From: Stratiolaelaps scimitus
Taxonomy: Eukaryota; Arthropoda; Arachnida; Mesostigmata; Laelapidae
Assembly: GCA_019614645.1 (NCBI GenBank)
Contig: JABWDB010000011.1
Location: 806,001 to 870,000, forward strand
Length of the DNA: 64,000 nt
Direction of reading: 5' to 3'
Part shown: one piece after another, positions 21,930-33,161 of the stretch
How the letters are laid out: each line of letters starts with the position of its first letter
Numbering within the stretch: the first letter of the stretch is position 1
Program-made: the position numbers and the translations under genes
Notes under the pieces: model-generated
Database searches by the model: none
What the model was told of the DNA's origin: nothing
Seen by the model: the letters and a program-made list of their open reading frames with translations, nothing else

Positions 21930-24000
21930 TCTGTGGGGGAGGATTAGTAGCGGACAGAGGCAGTCGTTGTCCCGAGGAAAGCGATTGCACAGCGAGGCAG
22001 AGGCATTGAGAAGGAAGGGTCCTGTGCGCTTGTTCCCGGTAGCACGGATCAGCCTATGGTAGACTCGTTCGGGGAAATTCGGATTGAGGGTGCCGTGCCC
22101 GCCTAAGGTTTGAATGGCAAGGGGGAAAACAGGTGGGTTGCCTGGAGTGCGGCGAACTTCCGTAGCCTGGACCGCGCTCCGCACGTACTACAGCATAACC
22201 GGCGAGGCCTGCACAGTCGTTGATATAAGGAGGTTCTCTAGTGTCGACCACCGTTCGAAACGAGGCGCTGTCGACGGGTCCCCACTGACGGCCTCGATGG
22301 AGAGTGAGGCCGTCAGTGGGGCACCCGTCGGCCAAATCGAGGCCGTGCGGCTCTCTTGTATAGGGGATACCGGCGGAGCGGAGGGCCCTCACGAGCGTGT
22401 CATTAAGCACTGTGTGACACGGGTGGCGACCAGCGCTGCGCTCTCACGCCAGTCCGTGGTGGCCATTCGTTGCGGACGCATACGTGGACGCCCGTCTGGT
22501 CAAGGGAAGCCTCACGGGAAGCGAAGAAGTGGGCGAGACCCTCGGGGGGAGGATTGTGGCAACCATGTCGGCGACCGCCGTGAGCGAGGCTGCGTGCCAA
22601 ACGTTAACCAAGCGATGTACACTGAGGATGCCGAGACCACAAAAACGCGGACCGGGAGGGCAGCGTACGACGCCGCTGCCGGAGGTAGCTGGAGGTTCAG
22701 GATCGTCGTGAGGGCGCCCAGCACCCATGTCGTCAAAGGCGTGGAGGGCTGAAGCCTCAGTGCCGGCCGAGCTTGTCCTAATCAAGTGCTGCATGTGCGC
22801 CGCCGAGAAAGAGGACCGAAGGAGGTGAGCCGCTAATAAGGGCAGCCGGTCAAGCATCACTGCAGTCCTCTTGAGGCAGCGGTCCAAGTGTGGCCGAATG
22901 GCCTCGTCCGTAAGAGGGGAGTCGATGAGCTCAAGGGACGACCTCGGAGTGACACAGCACTCTGGGAGCAAGGAAATCGAGCTTGACCAGGGCCGCGGCC
23001 GAATGAGCGTGGAGGAAAGCGCGAGCTGTATGAGCAGCGATCTGTCCCCGACGCCTGGCTGCATCCAAATTGGGTTGGGCCGAGCAGGTTCACGACAGTG
23101 TCTTCTCGCTGGCCCTCGCTATCTTAGCAGCCAGGCGGCGGATCGTGCTGGAGCAGGCAATAGGCCGCACCGAACCATCCTGAGGGGGATGAGGCGCGCG
23201 CCAAAAGGTGTGGGCCGTAGCGCCGACCATCCTAGTGGGGGTCCTGGCGAGGGCAGTGGCGACGGTTCCTAGTGCAGGGAGACCAGGTCCTTGAGATAAC
23301 GCGCCCGAAGGCCATCGGGCCCGGCGGGCGAGCTTGGGGGGAAAAGGCAACGGCCGCAAAAACCTCATCAGTTGATGTTGGGGCCATGTCGACCTGCGGT
23401 GAACGCGACTTCAGTGACGGACCTCAAGGCTGCGGTGACACCTGGCAGAGCTGGCGGTGTCTTAACGGGGGTCGGGACTCAACGCGGGCAGGTCAACGAG
23501 GGGCAGGGCGGCGGAGAGGCCCGGGAATCCGCCTCGGGTTGGGCAGCAGGTCTATGGGGACCTGAGCACGGTTGGAGGGGACCACAATACCCCGCCGCCG
23601 CGTACGAGCGGGCTGGCGACTGACTGGGTGGACACCCGGGCCCCGACAGGCAGAATACACACAAAGGGAGGGTGTCCTTCATCTGCTCCGAGCACCCTGG
23701 CCTCAGTAACGAGCCGCTGGGGAGGCCCGCCGGCCTCGACCGCTCTGCCACGGATCGTCACCTTAAACAACGGGTGAATACCATACCGGAGTGTTTCAAG
23801 TGCTCGCGTTTCACGACCCGCGCGCCGCTTCGCGTCCCTCGTACGCTGCTCCGTGGCTCCGGAGGCGTCGCCCGGCCGGCACGCAAGCGCAGCACGCACA
23901 CGTCGTGAACAACCCACACGCGGCGTCAACAGCGCGCGCGCGTAAACAACTCACAATTGGCACAACGCGCGGAAAAGCTCGCAGGACCTAGCTTCGTCGT
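21930..24000 (-). mobile_element. decayed non-LTR-type reverse transcriptase relic
   Basis: A block of about 2 kb, markedly more GC-rich than its surroundings, holds reverse transcriptase pieces scattered over several minus-strand frames. From 5' to 3': DGSVRPIACSSTIRRLAAKI at about 23180-23115 (the conserved region before the palm), a long alpha-helical stretch, GGLGILSVHR at about 22610, and a C-terminal IQTLGG...FPER...ATGNKRTGPF region at about 22110-22030. This pattern matches a retroelement reverse transcriptase found in many invertebrates (recalled, not searched). Frameshifts and stops break it throughout, so it is inactive. Long plus-strand frames here (for example 22114-22752) are shadows produced by GC richness. 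A 16-bp perfect hairpin sits inside at 22280-22321. Confidence 0.75.
22274..22328. repeat. strong GC hairpin inside the retroelement relic
   Basis: Arms 22280-22295 and 22306-22321 (CCCCACTGACGGCCTC and complement) are perfect over 16 bp around a 10-nt loop, and pairing extends outward about 7 bp past a single bulge (GACGGGT with ACCCGTC). Confidence 0.9.
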
Positions 24001-24624
24001 TGCGGCTCTACGATCATTGTTGATTCGTTCGGTTTTGGCGGTCTGATGACACAGCTTGTCTACTCCACTTTGTCCACTGACCCTTTGTTTCGAAGCAATG
24101 CGAAAAGCAATTTCGTGTACGTCAAATGTTGGCTGTGAGTCAGGCTAAAATGTTTACAAGTGAGGTACACTTCAGTTCGTTTGAGGTTCTGCGACACGCT
24201 CTGCGGGACCGCACCATGCTTTTGCTTCGTTCTCGTTTATGCGAACGGCGAAAATTGCCATCATTATTGCTTACCATTGAATACCAATATCTGCTGCCCG
24301 ACCAAGTTTGAATCTTGGCGCCGACCATTGCCCGGGGCCCTGTTCGCTCTCGACCATCGTTGTCTGCTACGTCTGTCGTCGTTCTTGTGTTTCGAAGTGT
24401 TTGTGTCGAAGTGGCGAACTCGGCGACTGTTGCTGCTTGCGGCCGTTGGCCCATAGGCAGGCATCGATAGGCGACAGTGGTCGGCTGGTAGAACTGTGTC
24501 TCGGTCTTCATTTGGGCTCTCGCCCAGCTCCCCCCTCATCCCCTGCCAATCTACCTGCCTGTCAGGTGGAGGCTGCCTGGAAATTCAGCCGAAACGAGCC
24601 ACTCTGTCGGCGAAAGCCTCAACG
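24001..24624 (+). promoter_or_regulatory. promoter and 5' untranslated region of UBE2S (inferred)
   Basis: The sequence between the retroelement relic and the UBE2S start codon has no coding exon in phase with the gene. Transcription presumably starts here; no TATA box was evident. Open frames on both strands at 24126-24640 have no family resemblance. Confidence 0.35.
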
Positions 24625-26982
24625 ATGGCGCAGGTAAGAAGACGTTCGCCCGCGAAAACGCTTCAACACAATACACGAACTACACTACCCCGTGTTCCCC
24701 CCAGTGTAGCGGCAGCCAGCAGCGAGCGAGTCGGCCAGCCAGCAGTTGGTTGCTAACCGCGATCACCCTTCCAATAATAATAATAATGGTAATAACAATA
24801 ACAACGATAAGGAACTCGAGAAGAAACATTTTCCTCATCGTCTTTCTATGCGACGTTCTCTGTTACTGGCTTCATTGGTTGGCCGTCCCGGAATCGGCTC
24901 TCGTCAGAATCACCACACTCCAACGGACTCGACACTGGAACCTCCCTCTCCCCGTCCCCCGCTGGTTAACAACATCCGAGTCAAACAATCACATATATCA
25001 TTAAGTGGTAGACGACGTTGATGTAATTCCGAGTGTTCGCCGTTGCGATTCGAACCTGCAAGAACGAACAGCCCGTCGACACCAGCGACGACGGCAGAGA
25101 TCCGTTGAACGGGGACTGATATCAGTCGTTTCGAACGATTCTGCGCCCGACGAGCCCCCCAAGAAGAGGCCGTTTTATGCTGGGTCGGTGCGTGTCCATG
25201 CTACTGTTGTTTCGGAACAAATCAAGTGAATCCCGCTGCTGCCGCCGCCGCCGCCGCGCTAACACCAACCGCGTATCATTTGACTGGTGGTGGTGATGAC
25301 ACGACGGCGGCCCTCTGCTGCTGCGGCCGGCCAGCTCAACAACCGTCGCCCCATGATTTGGGAACGGTGTGAAACGGAGGCGAAAACACAAAGAAGAAAT
25401 CAACGTCGATGAAGGAGAGCGCAGCGCAACGATACGAATCGCACATGATTTCACGAAGTGGCACCTCGACGGGGGTGCCGACGTTTATGACAGTGCTGTT
25501 TCACGTTAGCCGCCACGGCCAGGCGGTTGGAAACAAATAAGTCGTTGGCGGGCGCATACGCGGATGAACGATAGGCGATAGCTATCGTTGACTTGGATAA
25601 CTAGTCCTGTCGTCAATTCAAGCGAGCCGATACGATTGCTCTCGAATAGAGCGAGAACTGGGCTGGCTGATTTATTCACGTTGATTCGACGGCTGCCCCT
25701 CGCGGCGCTGAGCCAGATAAATAAAAGGAGCTAAGTGTTGTGCCTCGTTTCTGTCTCTGACTTGTCTCTATCTCTGTGCTGGAGCGAAGGATTCGAGACG
25801 TAGAGGATCAGCCTAGACATCAGCTGTGTCGTCAGAGGCCGGATCGCACTCTTAGCTCGGGAGGTGTTGCGCAAATATGATACCTGTTTATGCTTTCTGC
25901 TGCAAGCTTCGACATTGTAGGCCGAATCACACGACGTTGTGCTGAGAGACGGGAGAAGAGGAATAGTAATAGCTGTTCATTCGCGGCTGCACAACGCGGC
26001 AGAAACGGTCTGAAATGGCAGTCAGAACATCTTCCTCGAGACAAGAGAATTACATACGTTTGAACAGCTGGCCCCGCGCTGCGAACGCCGCATCGGCAAA
26101 GCGCACCTTTTCTGTAGTGATCCCGAAGCAGCTCGCATATGAGGCCAATAACAAACCTCGGTTCTTTTTGTTCATGATTACATGTAAATACGCATGTTGC
26201 GATATGGCTTAGGTTTCGAAAAGCGATTTAGCAGTAATCGAAGAGTTGCCTTCAAAAATAGAACAAGATAATCGCGTTCGACGAATATGTCATTATCACG
26301 TCTGGTGGTAGCTTGGAAGCCCAAAAAGGCACCGTCGAATGCTGGCCGTAAGATGCGCAATCGACGTTTATGGAAAGGTCCAAAGGTTGAGATCAGTCAG
26401 GGAGGGACAGTGTTAACTCGGTTGTCCGACGTCCTCAGAAGAGGGTCATCAACGATCATGGTGGATGGACAACGGTTGGATGAAATATACTCGGGGCGGC
26501 GAGTTCTCTATCATTGTCTCATCAGCCATCGATGACAGCCAGTAACAGACTGATTTGCTTGTGTTTTATTACCTATGTATCGAGTTGCAGACGTCAAATG
26601 TGGAGAATTTGGCTCCGCACGTTATTCGCACGGTTCGAAAAGAGATGATGGAGCTGACGAAAAGCCCCCCGGAGGGCCTGAAGGTCTATTTGAATGACGC
26701 CGACGTGACGGATATTCAGGCCACGCTCGACGGACCACAGGGCACACCATTTGCTGATGGGGTGAGTAGACATTCAACAGCACGGCAGCATCAAGTACTC
26801 AGTTTCTATTGCAGAATTCGACTGGGTGGAATTTTAGCGATTCAGCTAAGCAATTCAGCTAAGGGCGCACGTTCAGAAAATATCTCTGATTATTTTGCAA
26901 AAATTGCTCACGTGATGTATAATTACATGGTATATTTGTATATACATGGGTTGCATCTGATCACTGCAGAGCAGTGCAAGAT

Positions 26983-27019
<37 letters not shown>

Positions 27020-29232
27020 CAACCTGAACCACACTATGTTCCACTCGGTCTCGTATGTTTCAAATTTTCTTTGCACGAACCCTTCATTCAACGCGACCAC
27101 AACGGTGCGTCGAGGACACAAACCAATCCATTTACGACATGATGCATCAAATCTGAAGTAATTAATTATGCGCGCGCATAGTGAGCGGATATATATTTTT
27201 GCGTATTTTCACTTTGTCAATAACAATCTACCATCGATAGTATGAAGACTAGAATAATAAGGTACCACTAGTTTCAGCGAAGTCGGAAGTTGTTCCTCAT
27301 GCTATGTATGCTCTTTGCTTAAACGTGTACTTGGTCCCGATATTCATGATGAGAACCATTCTAAATAGCTACACACATATTATTAACAGGTCACTATTCA
27401 TATTTGTGCGTGTCTCTCTCTGTGTGTGTGTACATGTGCTTCCCTGATCCCGTTGGCGGCGGTTCGCTGTTCCATGCATCTATGCTTTTGCAGCAATTCA
27501 AGCTTCGGCTCGTTCTCTCCAAGAATCATCCCGCATCACCTCCGCGAGGCTACTTCCTCACGCGGATATTCCACCCGAATGTCGCGCCTGACTCGGGGCA
27601 GATTTGCGTCAACACACTAAAGAAGGTAACGCCAAGCGCATTGGGAGTCTCTCGACGGTCGACCGGCAACCCCTGCTCAATGTGACCTGCTTCCAATTTG
27701 GCCTATCTTGTCTAATTACCATCTAATTATCCCCCCCCCCCCCGCCACCACTTGAGTGCGTGGCTGTAATCGTCAGATTGTACGAAGACAATTCGTAAAT
27801 TGTAATTGTGATATTAATTACGTGTAATTCGTTAGCGGCGTCTGTTCGACAACTTCGCTGAAATGATGAGAGCCCTATGATGTGGACATATATCCCCGGC
27901 AATTGGCCGACATTTCGCCGATTATCATCAACCGAATTCGTATCTCGACCCAACTAGCATTTCTATTTCGTTTCCCACCTAAAACGAATTTTATCAAGAT
28001 CAGATGATGATGATGCTGCTGTTCGTGCTTCGTATATAAAACCGACGAGACACATACAGCTGCCAGCATAGGCTGGGTGTGACGGAGCCCGCCTGCCGGA
28101 GATGTCCTAGTTTGTCTGATGCATGCACGCATAGTGAGCGGATATATATACATATATATATATTTTTGCGTATTTTCAGTTTTGTCAATGACCCACCTGT
28201 CTCGGCGGCTGGTCACTGAATATGGCCAGATGGCGGATAGCAAAATCAACAGATATTCATATCCCATACAACCGACCGTGTGTGTTCATGGTATCAGATG
28301 GTAGCTTAGTGGGAAATTGACCATTAATTCGCTTTTTACTGAGCACCTTCTAGATTTCAGTGCTTGCACGTTCACGACATTGCTGTTGTTGTTGCTGTTA
28401 TTGTCTTTCCTGCTGCAGGATTGGACGCCAGATACCGGACTTTTGCGGATTTTCTTAACAATTAAGTGTCTCCTGATCGTTCCCAATCCCGAGTCGGCCC
28501 TGAACGAGGAAGCTGGACGTCTTCTCCTTGATCACTACTCGGAGTATGAGCAGAGAGCAAGAATGATGACCCAGATACACGCACAGCCCGTCCAGTCTCC
28601 GGGGGAGAATCACTGTTCAGGTTCGAATATAAACCCAATTCATGAATTCGCCCACACGGCGCAACGGCGTGTTCGATATTTTCCTGTAACAGTTGCTCGA
28701 ATCTCTAACAGTTACTAACAGCTGCTCGAATCCATTCTTGCGTCCTGTGGAAATTAGACTCGTTGACCAGCATTTTTTCCCGCTACTCCCGATATGATCA
28801 AAGGAGCGACACCAACAAGAATTGTCGAGTAAAAAAAAACAATCAGATAATAATCATAATTTAAAGTGCACTCCGTCTTAATTGCAATTGAAACACGCGT
28901 TTTGTTTGTGGATTTCGCAACATCGACTGGTTTAAACCTGCGTGCGTTCTGGCCGGCTATTTCTCTAATACCCAACCTCTGCGAGGAGAAACCATACCTG
29001 CATAGATTTGCTCTCGTGGTAGTAGTTGGTAGCAAACATTCATTGCTAACCTGCGATGGCAACACCTCTGCCGTATACCTGACTGATACTTACAGACTCA
29101 AGTCATAGTTGCGATGGATCTCAGCCGACGAGCTCGAAGGCCAAATTGCCTCTGGCAACCCAGCAGGGCGATGTTAGTAAAAAGCAGATGAAGATCATCA
29201 AAGAGAAGAAGCGAGCCCTGAAACGACTCTAG
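24625..29232 (+). CDS. UBE2S: ubiquitin-conjugating enzyme E2 S (5 coding exons)
   Basis: Exons are 24625-24633, 26591-26761, 27494-27625, 28419-28620 and 29096-29232, giving 216 aa. UBE2S extends Lys11-linked ubiquitin chains on substrates of the anaphase-promoting complex. The E2 fold is complete: [14 protein letters not shown] at the N-terminus, [10 protein letters not shown] at about 51-60, HPN at 87-89, catalytic Cys98 in [14 protein letters not shown], and [17 protein letters not shown], which is diagnostic of UBE2S. A basic tail follows, ending KKRALKRL, equivalent to the C-terminal LRRL-type peptide that docks on the complex. Length is close to the human protein (about 220 aa). Splice sites are all GT-AG (donors GTAAGA, GTGAGT, GTAACG, GTTCGA). 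The first coding exon holds only three codons (MAQ). Exon 5 is joined at the TTACAG acceptor at 29095 because only this keeps phase. It converges on anillin. Confidence 0.95.
24634..26590. other. UBE2S intron 1
   Basis: Two kilobases without a supportable exon. Trinucleotide patches (AAT/AAC near 24775, GCC/GCT near 25238) give spurious frames on both strands. Confidence 0.6.
27168..27225 (+). repeat. intronic duplicate, copy 1 (UBE2S intron 2)
   Basis: GCATAGTGAGCGGATATATA, then TTTTTGCGTATTTTCA and TTTGTCAAT, recurs at about 28122-28190 in the next intron, where the TA run is expanded. Confidence 0.75.
28122..28190 (+). repeat. intronic duplicate, copy 2 (UBE2S intron 3)
   Basis: Second copy of the sequence at 27168-27225, with a longer TA tract in the middle. 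Confidence 0.75.
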
Positions 29233-29517
29233 GCCCAGCTAAGGCTTCGAAGGCCCGATCATTCGCCAGTGCCAGGTGTCCAGCCGGTGGGGCGACCCAA
29301 GCCTTGGCCGACTTGATCCACTGATCGTACGCTCGTCTCTGTCAGACTCGCAGTCAGTCAATTGACACAGCAACAACAACAAAAAGTAGCAACGAACGAC
29401 AACGATGAGGAAGAGCAACAAAATCAACAAGTCAGAATTACGTCCGGACAAACGGATACTGACGGAACAGCTGACGGACACGACAACGATCACTTTGCAT
29501 ATTACTTCTCATCATGT

Positions 29518-29556
<39 letters not shown>

Positions 29557-32500
29557 TCATACATATATGAAAATGGGGCTCGGCCATTCGTGTTAGAACA
29601 ACAAGACGCCGTGAAGAGCCATCGAGGGGGGCGGAGAGACTACACACTATTCTTATTGCATAGTAGGAAGAATTTGTACAAACCACATACACAGAGAGAG
29701 ACACTCACACATACGAAGACCACAATATAGCCGATACGCAGGATACATCATTACATGTGTACGATGTGTGTGATGATGCTCCCGGCCACTGCTGATTACT
29801 GCTTTTTCTGTAAGCTGGAGATCCAACCTATGGCGGGCCGGCGATCGGCCAGCAGAAGTTTGAGAGCGACAGGGGAGGGTCAGGGGCTGAGGTATCGACG
29901 GAAGGCGGAGATGAAGACGGCAGCGGCGGCGGCCGCAGCAACAACAGAAGTGGCCCCAGCATCGAAGGTAACGGCCCGCCCACCGTCTTATCTTAACTGT
30001 CCATCAGAGATTGCAACAGCAGCAGCAGCAGCACCAGCTGGAGCTATAGTGTTGATAATAGGAATAATCGTAGTTATAATAATAATAATCGTAGTGCTAA
30101 TCGAGTATAATGAAGGGCAAATGTAACCCCAATCCAATCGAGTGACACGAGCATAGCTAAACTGACGCCGGCGCAAAATACAAGAAGCATGTGATGCTTG
30201 CAAATATACATGTACATGGTGAATATATAGATATATAGATATATATATACACACACACAAATATACAGATGAGAACAGCGGTGGCGACGGGAAATTGTTC
30301 GGTAGAAAGATCGAACGTGTGGTATCGTGGGAAGCACTTCGGGCGGAGAAAGAAACCTCCTCGAAGCGACGAAGCTGTATATTTTAGGCGGTAAGACGAC
30401 AATGAACAATCGCTTCGCAACGTTGGCATTATGAGACAACGAGCTATACTGCTGCCCTTCGAAGGCTATGCCGTCGATATATATATACATTGGTTGTTGC
30501 TGTAGCTGCGCAGCCGATACCAGCGAGACCGGCAGCGGGACCGCCTTGAGCTGTGGATCTGCCAGTGCACAGGCGCAGTTGGCAGCGCTAAGCGCTCTTT
30601 CTTCTTCAATGAGCTGAACAATATTTACATATGTCTGTGTGTGTGTGTGTGCGTCAATGCATCTGCGTTGCTTCGTAAGCAACGAGCGCCTGTTGCTTAG
30701 CTAGTCTAAGTAAGCTTCCCGTAGACGTTGCTATGTGACCACGTTGCGATGCGGAGTGTTCGTTGTTCTAGCAACAATAGCTTTCGTTGTTCAGGTCGAT
30801 CTTCGAAAGTCGCCATCGGTCGGGAGGCTAAGTCATCGAACCTCGACCTAGGTTTGATGCCCTAGGCTACCTAGCCCAAGGAATGGGGCTGGGCCGAAGT
30901 CAGTCGCTTTTCAATCGTCACGTAGTTAGGTGTCTGTGCGTGACATTGCCTCTGGTGTTTGAAGCTGTTTGACGAACGAGGTAATTCTGCTGCTGCTGGT
31001 GCTGCTGCTTAACTAGATCCACTAAGGAGGTTGCTGCTGGCGCTGCCGAGAGCGTTGTTACTGCCGTATCTCGATGACGAAAATGATGTCGGAAGATAGA
31101 GAATATCGATATCAGGATGCCGAATAAACTTGTCGCCGAGAATCAACGTTAAACGAACGCATTCTTAATTTCCGAGTGGACAGCTAGTTCTATGGAATCA
31201 TGGGGTGGCGGGCGGGGGGGACAGAAGGGGCCTGGCCTTTAGTCGGCATCTGAGAAAAGAAATCGGTCCCGAGTTAAGGGCTTATATGTATATATAGGTA
31301 TATATATAGACAAACATAGGCTTATAGGTGAAGCACTACCTAGTTAGCGCACTGTCTCAAACGACGGGTGAGCTCCCCCTCGGATATTTCGTTCAATCAG
31401 ACGTGGAAGCCTATTGTCGAAATGCGCCAATAGGAGAGCATTTTCTCTGTAGCCGTCAACGTCTCCCGAAGTCCCACCAGACTTTGTCATCCTCCGCCAG
31501 ACCTGTACACTATAGAGGTGCAACTATTTCTCACCACGCATCGACATCGAGGTGAGGTCACGGTAGACGGTGTTTTGGCACTTCCCTGTTTCCGGGTAGT
31601 AGTAAAATACAGCGACAAGAAATGACAACAACCGAGCCTTCTAATTATGTAGCTTTTTTTGAGGGGTACAATTAGCGTATTTATTTGTAAGCAACAGCAG
31701 CATTATGTAATTCACATAAATATTCTCTCTCTCTCTCCACTCTCTCGGTCTATAGGTGAAGCAGCATAAGCGATTACGAACGGTATCCCCTTCCCGCGCA
31801 GCGGTGCACAACTGAATCCAGCGTGTTCTCAATTAAGAATTGTCTCTCGCTCGTTTTCAACTTCGTCAACTTCAATTTTTGCCATAGTCACGTCTGTGAA
31901 ACATGCTTCGTCTTTAGTTACGTTACGCGTAATGCTGTTTCGCTGTCCCGCGGTCAATTTTCTAGGTGAATTCTCATTATGACGTTAATGGGTCAGCCAG
32001 CCAGCCAGTTCTCGTCTCGTCGAATAAATTAGGAGGAGTGGCGCCGATGCGCAACGAATGAAATAACAAGAAAAAACAAAACAATATCGCTATTATTGGC
32101 TTATGTCTAAGTCTTACGGGGCGGCGGCTTCCGGGGATACGCGGGCACAGCAGGGACCGTCATTAAATCAGCACCTTTCTTACATGAGTAGTGTGGTCAT
32201 CATTCAATCTCATCTCTCGTTAATCTCAAATCATTTGCGACAACTAGCGTGCGCACCCCCCTTCTCGTCACTTGCGTTTCGCGTGCGTCAATGGAGTCAA
32301 TCAGCTGTACAATTTTCAATGGGGAATTCACAATCTTGATTTGTCCGCCGGGGGGTGCACAATGCGCTGTGCGAATTCACCCTGTGGGGCCGGCTGTTGC
32401 GGACCCGCTAGCTACGGATTCTAGCTATTGCTGTCGCGGGCGATACAATTACAAAATATTATTCTGATCATACAAATGGTTGTTTCATAAATATATTCAA

Positions 32501-33161
32501 GTGTTATGTCCCACGTAATAGGATGCATGCATAAGCACATATGGTGGCGCAAGCTGGCCTATAACCTGCCACGCGCGCCGTCTACCGACTTCGTCGAAAG
32601 GTCTCGCGGGCCTTTGACCGCCGGTAGGGCCGCAGGACCGCAGCTCGAAACATCGGCACGAACCCGATTCGTCTCCGAGCTCGTTCGTGTGCGTCTTCAA
32701 AAACAGCAGGTTCAAATTCAACCCCTCATCATCATCATGTTCTTCGTATTCATTTGCTTTGGGACGGCAAATACGTACGGTCAGCACGCTCCGAACCGTC
32801 ATTATATACTGCTACTTCTGCAGCTACTCAACAAGTACAGGCGGATACTAAATGATCAGAAAAAGTAGCGGGGGGTTGGAGGGAGGATATATCGCATTCA
32901 ATGAACGCTCGACAAGCCCCCTTATGATGGGCCCCTTTCACGCACAAAGCGGAACCTCTGTTGTCGTCGTTGATCACTGAACACGGGAATCACGACGCAA
33001 TATAGTTCCTTGGATACATCCGTTCATCTATAGATAGCCTAGCCCAACCAATAATCGTCGTGAGCTATTCCGTTGTCGTCATAGACTAGTAGCAGCATCT
33101 GCTGTGTGTAGCAGCCTGCTACACACCGTAGCAGCAGCTGGGATCGTAGTGGTGGTGGTCA
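29233..33161. other. convergent spacer between UBE2S and anillin
   Basis: It probably contains both 3' untranslated regions. CAA/CAG-type triplet patches occur at about 29370-29440 and 30005-30050. One copy of an 82-bp perfect repeat is at 29441-29522 with an adjoining TA run, and AATAAA occurs at about 31125 and 32024. Open frames of 90-200 codons here (for example 30074-30682 minus, 32506-32868 plus) show low-complexity or YIYIY sequence and no domain. Confidence 0.45.
29441..29522 (+). repeat. 82-bp perfect repeat, copy 1
   Basis: It starts CGTCCGGACAAACGG and ends ATCATGTGGACA, and is identical over 82 bp to the reverse complement of 40662-40743. A TA microsatellite follows at its 3' end here, whereas in the other copy a TA run adjoins the opposite end. 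Confidence 0.95.

Noticed and set aside
22114..22752. Plus-strand frame of 212 codons
   Set aside because: Antisense to the reverse transcriptase relic; high GC removes stops.
30074..30682. Minus-strand frame of 202 codons
   Set aside because: Composed largely of microsatellite translations and featureless sequence in the 3' flank between UBE2S and anillin; no domain.
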